A DNA stretch of 64,000 nt, from the NCBI GenBank assembly GCA_964636655.1, contig CAZWTK010000002.1:38838-102837 (forward strand), written 5' to 3'. This DNA is from Fen-549 sp964636655. Its GTDB lineage: Bacteria; Actinomycetota; Thermoleophilia; Gaiellales; Gaiellaceae. Made by a program: the position numbers and the translations under genes. Of the stretch, positions 58,787 through 64,000 are shown piece by piece (positions within the stretch are counted from its first letter, which is position 1; the number at the start of each line of letters is the position of its first letter). The notes beneath the pieces were generated by a model. It was not told where the DNA came from, made no database searches, and saw only the letters and a list, made by a program, of their open reading frames with translations.

Positions 58787-59758
58787 ATGAAGGCGATCGT
58801 TCAAGACAAATACGGCTCACCCGACGTCCTGGAGGTGAGGGACATCGACACACCGGAGATCGTCGAGGACGATCACGTCCTGGTGCGGGTGCGGGCCACC
58901 TCCGTCAATCCGTACGACTGGCACCTGATGAGGGGCGCCCCGTACTTCGCGCGTGTGCAGGCCGGGCTGCGCCGACCGAAGACCACAACTCGGGGCGCGG
59001 ACTTCGCAGGGCAGATCGAAGCGGTAGGCAAGAACGTGAAGGGTTTTCAAGTGGGGGACGAGGTTTTCGGCGAGGCCGGGGGCGCCTTCGCCGAGTATGT
59101 GACCACCTGGGAAGGCGCGTTGGCGCCGAAACCGGCGAACCTGACGTTCGAGCAGGCCGCGGCGGTTCCGATGGTGGCGCTCACCGCGCTCCAGGGTCTT
59201 CGCGACAAAGGACAGGTTCAACCGGGGCAAAAGGTCCTGATCAACGGCGCGGCGGGTGGTGTTGGGACGTTCGCGGTGCAGATCGCCAAGGCGCTCGGCG
59301 CCGAGGTGACCGGCGTTTGCAGTTCGAGGAATCTGGACCTGGTCCGATCGATCGGCGCCGCCCACGTCATCGACTACACGCAAGAGGATTTCGCCCGGAG
59401 TGGGCAGCGCTATGACCTGATGCTCGACATCGCGGGGAATCGCTCGTTGTCCGATTGCAGGCGCGTGCTGACGCCCGACGGGACGTACGTAATGGTCGGA
59501 TCGACCGATGACGGTCGCTGGATCGGGCCGCTGTCTCTCGCACTCAAAGCGGTCGTGTTGTCGCGCTTCGTGAGCCAGAAGATGGTGTTCTTTGTAGCGA
59601 GATGTAACAAAGACGATCTGGTCCTTGTGAAAGAGCTGATCGAGGCCGGGAAGGTCACTCCCGTCATCGACCGGAGCTACGCGTTGAGCGAAGTCCCCGA
59701 CGCGATCCGGTATCTGGAAGAAGGGCACGCCCAAGGAAAAGTCGTCATCACCGTGTGA
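58787..59758 (+). CDS. NAD(P)-dependent MDR-family oxidoreductase
   Basis: The 323-aa medium-chain dehydrogenase/reductase of the quinone-oxidoreductase type. It starts MKAIVQDKYGSPDVLEVRD. The cofactor loop is VLINGAAGGVGTFAVQIAKALGA, with NVKGFQVGDEVFGEAGG and KVTPVIDRSYALSEVPDAIRYLEEGHAQGKVVI at the end. It lacks the Cys/His zinc ligands of alcohol dehydrogenases. Shine-Dalgarno AGGAGAG precedes ATG at 58787. Divergent from TetR and followed after 34 nt by a rhodanese gene. A small hydrophobic quinone or enone substrate is typical of the family but unproven. Confidence 0.88.
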   Translation: MKAIVQDKYGSPDVLEVRDIDTPEIVEDDHVLVRVRATSVNPYDWHLMRGAPYFARVQAGLRRPKTTTRGADFAGQIEAVGKNVKGFQVGDEVFGEAGGAFAEYVTTWEGALAPKPANLTFEQAAAVPMVALTALQGLRDKGQVQPGQKVLINGAAGGVGTFAVQIAKALGAEVTGVCSSRNLDLVRSIGAAHVIDYTQEDFARSGQRYDLMLDIAGNRSLSDCRRVLTPDGTYVMVGSTDDGRWIGPLSLALKAVVLSRFVSQKMVFFVARCNKDDLVLVKELIEAGKVTPVIDRSYALSEVPDAIRYLEEGHAQGKVVITV

Positions 59759-59792
59759 GCGGTGGATTGACCTGATCAGTGCGGAGGGACAG

Positions 59793-60638
59793 ATGGACAC
59801 TCTCGTCACGACCGATTGGCTAAGCGGACACCTCGACGACTCGGACCTCGTGCTGCTCGACTGCACGGTCAGTCTGAGACCGGACGATGCCGGGGGTATG
59901 CGGAGCGTGAGCGGCCGTGCCGACTACGACTTCGGCCACATTCCGTCCGCCGGGTTCACCGACCTCACGGGTGACCTATCCGACGACAATAGCCCGCTCG
60001 AGTTCGCCATGCCGGTACCGGAGCAGTTCTGTTCCGCCATGGGCGCGTTGGGTGTGGGTGACGATTCTCGGGTCGTGCTCTACGACGGAAACATGTCGGT
60101 ATGGGCGGCCCGAGTGTGGTGGATGCTGCGCTGGATCGGATTCGATCGAGCGGCGCTACTCGACGGCGGGCTGGATGTCTGGTGCGCCGAGGGTCGGCCG
60201 CTTTCCACCGAGCCGGTCACTCGACCTGCGAAAAAGCTCACCCCCGCTCCCCGACCGGAATTGATCGCCGACCGGGACGAGGTGCTCGCCGCCGTCGACG
60301 ACGGCACCGTCCGCCTCGTCGACACACTGCCGGAGGCTCATTACCGAGGCGAGTTCTCGCTCTACGGTCGACCCGGCCACATCCCTGGCGCGCTGAACGC
60401 CCCCGCCGACGCACTGCTCGACGAATCGGGCCGCTACCGGCCGCACGACGAACTCGTCGCACTGCTCGACGGCGATCGCAACGACCGCACGATCACCTAC
60501 TGCGGTGGAGGGATCGCTGCGTCTTCCAACGCCTTTGTCATGACCCGGCTCGGCTTCACCGACGTCGCCGTCTACGCCTCCTCACTCCAGGAGTGGATCG
60601 CAGACCCGGGCAACCCGCTGGTGGTCGATACACCCTGA
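59793..60638 (+). CDS. Sulfurtransferase (rhodanese, SseA-like)
   Basis: The 281-aa tandem-rhodanese protein. The first domain is inactive-like (LVLLDCTVSLRPDDAGG); the second has RLVDTLPEAHYRGE and the active-site loop YCGGGIAAS, with catalytic Cys, characteristic of thiosulfate or 3-mercaptopyruvate sulfurtransferases. CGGG(I/V) with a Gly-rich loop is found in both types, so the donor is unclear. ATG at 59793 has GGAGGG 7 nt upstream. It lies directly downstream of the oxidoreductase and is probably under the same TetR control. Confidence 0.9.
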   Translation: MDTLVTTDWLSGHLDDSDLVLLDCTVSLRPDDAGGMRSVSGRADYDFGHIPSAGFTDLTGDLSDDNSPLEFAMPVPEQFCSAMGALGVGDDSRVVLYDGNMSVWAARVWWMLRWIGFDRAALLDGGLDVWCAEGRPLSTEPVTRPAKKLTPAPRPELIADRDEVLAAVDDGTVRLVDTLPEAHYRGEFSLYGRPGHIPGALNAPADALLDESGRYRPHDELVALLDGDRNDRTITYCGGGIAASSNAFVMTRLGFTDVAVYASSLQEWIADPGNPLVVDTP

Positions 60639-60994
60639 GGCCCCCGCCAGGGCGCGGCGTCGCGTTCTCTTTACAGGGCCCTGTCCTCCCGTCTCAATAG
60701 CGTCGAGAAGCCTCGAGTTGCTTGGGCAGCGATTCTGCCGAGATCACGCTTCTCATTCCTGGCTCAGGGCGAAGTGTAAGAATCCCGGCTCCGCCGCCCT
60801 CGCAAACCGATGGTCCCGATAGAGAGTCGCTGGATACCGACTCGGGAACGCTCTCCAGACAGGAGCACGTTTGTGAACGAATCCGAACGCGATCTACCCG
60901 CGATCTCAACGGGGTCAACGCGCTTTTCTCCTACGCTGCAATCAATGCTTTGCCTGCCCATTCCCCGAAGGCGCCTTCGCGCCGGTTTACGACG
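60639..60994. other. Intergenic spacer before the sulfotransferase gene
   Basis: These 356 nt hold no gene that I can support. A short GGGCCCTGTCC motif at ~60677 resembles half of a REP unit but lacks the central palindrome. Fragments reminiscent of tRNA arms were inspected and do not fold. Confidence 0.4.
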
Positions 60995-61864
60995 ATGATC
61001 GCCGAATCGACAATTGCTCCCAGCCGCTCCGTCAAGCGCACCCTGACGATCACTGCGCTATACGGAAACGCGGCCCGGCACATCGCTCCGCGCGGCGGGC
61101 GGGCGCTGCGTCCGCGGCTCGGTAGGCGCGAAGAGAAGATGGTCTTCATCGTCGGGTCGCCCCGTTCTGGCACGACATTCCTGGCAAGCGTCATCGGCGG
61201 CTGCCCGGGTGCCGTCGATCTGGGAGAAGTGGCTCCGATCAAGGCCAGCGTCCCCCGGCTCTGCTCGCTTCCCGAGGAGGAGGCGGCTCGCCACTTCCGC
61301 TCGATTCTCGAACGGGTGCGCCGGCTCTCGCTGGTGCATGGGCTGCGCGGTGTCGAGCAGACCCCCGAGACCACCTTCCTCCTGGAGGCAGCGCTACTCG
61401 CCTATCCGCAGGCGCGCGCCGTCCACATCATCCGCGACGGGCGCGATGTGGTCTGCTCTCTGCTCCAGAAAGGCTGGCTGAGCGCGGGACGCGTCGGCCA
61501 CGACGATGCCTTCGCCGCCTTTGGGCCCAAAGCACGCTTCTGGGTCGAGCCCGAGAGAGCCGAAGAGTTCGAGCGGGTGTCGGACGCGACTCGCGCGGCT
61601 TGGGCCTGGCGTCGATACGTGAGCGAAGCCCGCCAGCACCCGCGCACGCTCGAGCTCAGGTACCAAACACTGATACGGGAGCCCGAGACGGCCGCCGAAG
61701 CGATCGCCGATCACCTGGCGCTTCCGAAGCAATCGCTGCTTGCCGGGCTCGAAACCGCATACGACCGCGCCATCGGCCGTTACAAGACCGATCTGTCCCC
61801 CGAACAGCTCGCAGACGTCGAGCGTGAGGCCGGCCCGCTGCTGCGCGAGCTTGGCTTTATCTGA
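60995..61864 (+). CDS. Sulfotransferase family protein
   Basis: The ~289-aa protein has the PAPS 5'-phosphosulfate loop IVGSPRSGTTFLASVIGG, with the expected SGTTF, and a 3'-phosphate region near HIIRDGRDVVCSLL (RDGRDV). RYQTLIREPE and ALPKQSLLAGLE follow. It transfers sulfate from PAPS to a hydroxyl or amine acceptor; acceptor unknown. I start at ATG 60995 (MIAESTIAPSRSVKRTL), just before a basic helix. The frame extends to 60722, but that region is unlike the family. No Shine-Dalgarno site is obvious. Confidence 0.82.
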   Translation: MIAESTIAPSRSVKRTLTITALYGNAARHIAPRGGRALRPRLGRREEKMVFIVGSPRSGTTFLASVIGGCPGAVDLGEVAPIKASVPRLCSLPEEEAARHFRSILERVRRLSLVHGLRGVEQTPETTFLLEAALLAYPQARAVHIIRDGRDVVCSLLQKGWLSAGRVGHDDAFAAFGPKARFWVEPERAEEFERVSDATRAAWAWRRYVSEARQHPRTLELRYQTLIREPETAAEAIADHLALPKQSLLAGLETAYDRAIGRYKTDLSPEQLADVEREAGPLLRELGFI

Positions 61865-61909
61865 TTCGACCGACGCGCACCGAGATCGAAGCGAGAGGAA
61901 GGAGGAACT

Positions 61910-62332
61910 GTGACCAGCACAATCGAGATCGAACCGCAGGAGTCACAGCTAGTCGAAGCCGCAATTGATGAAGAGGTTGCCGCGATCGAGGAGAACGACA
62001 TCAAGCGCTACCTCGCCGTGCTCAGCGAGGACGCCCTCTTCCTCCCGCCGGATCTCCCGTCGATAGGCGGCGAGGAGCTGCACGCCTGGTTGCGCGAATT
62101 CCTCGAGCAGTGGAAGATCGAGTGGCTCGGTTACAGGCACGACGAGACCGAGGTCTGCGGAGATCTGGCCTTCCATCGCTTCAGCTACAGCTGGCGCCTG
62201 GTACCCAAGAACGGCGGCCAGCTCCAGGTCTCGCACGGCAAGGGCCTTCACATCCTGCGCCGCTCCGCCGACGGTGACTGGAAGATCGCCCGCGAGACTC
62301 GGAACGCCCGGCCGACTCCGAACACCATTTAG
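61910..62332 (+). CDS. SnoaL/DUF4440-like NTF2-fold protein
   Basis: The 140-aa protein begins MTSTIEIEPQESQLVEA and has the NTF2-like pattern EAAIDEEVAAIEENDIKRYLAVLSEDALFLPPDLP (family-typical in the first helix and the D-A-LFLPP strand). The end RSADGDWKIARETRNARPTPNT is the usual strand-end motif (W-KI-R). GTG at 61910 has a perfect AAGGAGGAAC just upstream. It probably binds small molecules or catalyses a simple elimination or isomerisation; the ligand is unknown. No membrane segment. Confidence 0.85.
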   Translation: MTSTIEIEPQESQLVEAAIDEEVAAIEENDIKRYLAVLSEDALFLPPDLPSIGGEELHAWLREFLEQWKIEWLGYRHDETEVCGDLAFHRFSYSWRLVPKNGGQLQVSHGKGLHILRRSADGDWKIARETRNARPTPNTI

Positions 62333-62412
62333 TTGATCGCATAGCAACGGGCGCGGGACGGTTCTCGACTACTGCTCAGTCCTGTCCGCCTCCGAGCTGC
62401 GAGAATCTCGCG

Positions 62413-63465
62413 ATGATCGAGCTGACCGAGCTACGCGACGGCGGGCAGGATCCCGTTACCGTCGCTAACGGGATCGCGTCTTTCATCACTCCGGCCACAC
62501 GCTCGCTCGAGCTGGCGCTCTACGACGTGCACCTGGAAAGCGAGCACGCCGCGCCGATTCACGCCGCGCTGGCCGAGGTGCTGGCGCGCAAGGTACAGGT
62601 GCGCCTCGTCTACAACGTCGAGTTCGGCAAGGAGATCGCCGTTCCGCGCCCGCCGGTCTTGCGCCCCGAGCTGGTGGAGGCACTTCCGGTCGAGACGCGC
62701 GCGATTCCCGGCGAACCCGATCTGATGCACCACAAATACGTCGTCCGCGACGGCGAGACGGTGCTGACGGGCTCGACCAACTGGACCGACGATTCCTGGT
62801 CACGCGAAGAGAATCTGATCGCGATCGTCAACTCCAAGCAGCTCGCCGCCCGCTACCAGGAGAACTTCGAGGAGCTGTGGCAGAAGCGCGACGTCAGACG
62901 CTCCGGGCACGTTGACTCCGCACCGATCGACATCGATGGACACCGCGTTCGGCCCTGGTTCGCGCCCGGGCACGGAGAGGCGCTCGCGCACCGAATCGCA
63001 CGCCGGTTGGGCCAGGCGAAACGCCGTATCCGCATCGCTTCGCCGGTACTCACCTCGGGTCCGATCGTCGGCACCCTGGCCGAGTTGAGCGGAAACCGCA
63101 GCCTCAGCGAACTCGATATCGCGGGCGTGCTCGACGCCACCCAGATCGCCGAGGTAATCCACCAGTGGCGGGCCAAGGGAAAGATGGGCTGGAAGGAGCA
63201 CGCACTCCGCTCGTTGATCGCCCACACGCCCTGGACCGGCAAGCAGTCAACGCCTTGGACGCCGGAGAGCGTGCACGACTACATGCACGCCAAGATCGTG
63301 GTGGCCGACGACGCCGTGTTCCTCGGGAGTTTCAATCTATCGCGCTCGGGCGAGCGAAACGCCGAGAACACACTGGAGATCGAAGACGGCGAGCTGGCCG
63401 AGCGGCTGGCAGCGTTCGTCGACGATATTCGCGACCGTTACCCGCGGCTCGAGCTGCCGACGTAA
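62413..63465 (+). CDS. Phospholipase D-like (PLD/HKD) protein
   Basis: The 350-aa protein has two HxKx4D motifs: LMHHKYVVRDG (H-x-K-x4-D), followed by VLTGSTNWTDDSWSREENL, and YMHAKIVVADD, followed by VFLGSFNLSRSGERNAE. Together they form the two-His active site of the PLD superfamily, which includes phospholipases, cardiolipin synthases and nucleases. There is no signal peptide, so cytosolic action on nucleic acid or phosphodiesters is plausible. It starts at ATG 62413 and converges on the OsmC-like gene. Confidence 0.9.
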   Translation: MIELTELRDGGQDPVTVANGIASFITPATRSLELALYDVHLESEHAAPIHAALAEVLARKVQVRLVYNVEFGKEIAVPRPPVLRPELVEALPVETRAIPGEPDLMHHKYVVRDGETVLTGSTNWTDDSWSREENLIAIVNSKQLAARYQENFEELWQKRDVRRSGHVDSAPIDIDGHRVRPWFAPGHGEALAHRIARRLGQAKRRIRIASPVLTSGPIVGTLAELSGNRSLSELDIAGVLDATQIAEVIHQWRAKGKMGWKEHALRSLIAHTPWTGKQSTPWTPESVHDYMHAKIVVADDAVFLGSFNLSRSGERNAENTLEIEDGELAERLAAFVDDIRDRYPRLELPT

Positions 63466-63490
63466 CACGGCGGCACGTAGAGCGGCCGGG

Positions 63491-63931
63491 CTAGGGCCTC
63501 CGCGCCTCGACCTCGACCGAGACGACCTCGCACTCGCTCGCGGGAATCTCGACTCCGCTGCGCAGCGTGTTGTGCACGCGGCTTTGCCTGTCGACCGCTT
63601 CTGCGAGCTCGAGTATCTCGTCCTCCTCGGCCTCCGCTTCGATGCGAACGCTCAATCCGATGTTCTGAGCCCGCACCGGCTCGCCTCCCCAGTCACATTC
63701 GCAAACGACGCGCGCGCCCAGAAGCGAGATGCCGCGCCGCTCGGCCTCCTGTTGCAGGTCGTTCACGAAGCATGCGCCTACTGCCATGAGCAGGAGATCG
63801 CCACCGGAAAAACCGTAACCGCAACCGGCCTCCTGCTCGGGCCGGTCGATCGTCAGCGAATGCTTGCCGGCCCACCCGACCGCGAAAGAGGCATCGTGAA
63901 CCGATCGCACGTGAACTGTCGTTTGCGCCAT
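63491..63931 (-). CDS. OsmC-like family protein
   Basis: The ~146-aa protein has the OsmC pattern: SFAVGWAGKHSLTID, then GYGFSGGDLLLMAVGACFVNDLQQEAE with the peroxidatic-type Cys, and ARVVCECDWGG with the second Cys. These thiols support peroxide or organic hydroperoxide reduction, though OsmC-like groups vary. I start at ATG 63929-63931 (MAQTTVHVRSV), with AAGGGGG 7 nt upstream; GTG at 63955 would add eight residues. Confidence 0.88.
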   Translation of the reverse strand: MAQTTVHVRSVHDASFAVGWAGKHSLTIDRPEQEAGCGYGFSGGDLLLMAVGACFVNDLQQEAERRGISLLGARVVCECDWGGEPVRAQNIGLSVRIEAEAEEDEILELAEAVDRQSRVHNTLRSGVEIPASECEVVSVEVEARRP

Positions 63932-64000
63932 TTGGGGGCCCCCTTCTTCCGTCACTTGATGTAAGAGTAGGTCAGAACTCGCTTCATGTGGCGACCCAGA

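Noticed and set aside
60639..60994. Possible tRNA gene or REP unit in the spacer
   Set aside because: No acceptor stem or T-arm GTTCxA motif pairs convincingly, and the GGGCCCTGTCC fragment lacks the palindrome centre.

Overview
The window is high-GC, densely packed bacterial chromosome. The gene set and layout suggest an actinobacterium, most likely class Thermoleophilia (Gaiellales or Solirubrobacterales). The pointers are the priA-def-fmt-rsmB and tyrA-aroA-cmk-plsC-der-gpsA gene orders, a hopanoid operon, a DUF3352 lipoprotein, and frequent GTG/TTG starts. This placement is inference; no rRNA or tRNA gene is present to confirm it. I saw no insertion sequence, CRISPR array or prophage.

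Layout. 1-5.4 kb: the 5' end of an M32 carboxypeptidase gene, then rsmB, fmt, def and priA on the minus strand. 5.5-9 kb: an LspA-like membrane protein lacking a catalytic Asp, metK, and a DUF3352 lipoprotein. 9-15.3 kb: gpsA, der, plsC-like, cmk, aroA, tyrA. 15.4-20.3 kb: trpS-ybjQ, an ECF sigma factor coupled to a membrane-anchored beta-propeller protein, a pseudouridine synthase, and an MBL-fold hydrolase. 20.5-22.9 kb: scpB, scpA, lgt. 23-32 kb: the hopanoid operon hpnC-hpnD-hpnE-shc-(hpnG::ispH fusion)-hpnH, almost wholly joined by 4-nt start/stop overlaps, with a divergent class III aminotransferase. 32-37.2 kb: a 67-aa orphan protein and dnaE carrying a 444-aa intein with a LAGLIDADG endonuclease. 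37.3-42.7 kb: a GlsB/YeaQ-type gene broken by one TGA, a GNAT acetyltransferase, ggt, an ABC-2 exporter pair and a methyltransferase. 42.8-51.2 kb: a cellobiose 2-epimerase-like protein, an internally repeated membrane protein, a ParA-FtsZ pair in which FtsZ carries a long proline-rich N-terminal extension, a bicupin, and uncharacterised proteins. 51.6-64 kb: a triple-PAS histidine kinase, an Lhr-type helicase, a TetR/oxidoreductase/rhodanese module with a visible operator, a sulfotransferase, an NTF2-like protein, a PLD-like protein and an OsmC-like protein.

Two dispersed repeat families stand out. The first is a 70-80 nt intergenic element with three copies (about 0.45-0.53, 20.37-20.45 and 39.90-39.98 kb). 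Its 20-nt core is identical in all three, and its G-rich strand fits a G-quadruplex pattern. The second is a REP-like palindrome centred on GGTGCC-A-GGCACC, with doublets at 42.7 and 54.2-54.3 kb and a perfect 35-nt palindrome at 48.54 kb. The 54-kb doublet lies in frame inside the Lhr helicase gene and adds about 40 residues.

Functionally the window combines housekeeping (protein maturation, SAM supply, replication, chromosome condensation, division) with membrane-lipid biology. IspH makes IPP/DMAPP, HpnD/C/E build squalene, Shc cyclises it, and HpnH/HpnG add and process the side chain. MetK makes SAM, the HpnH co-substrate. Lgt and the LspA-like protein touch on lipoprotein maturation.
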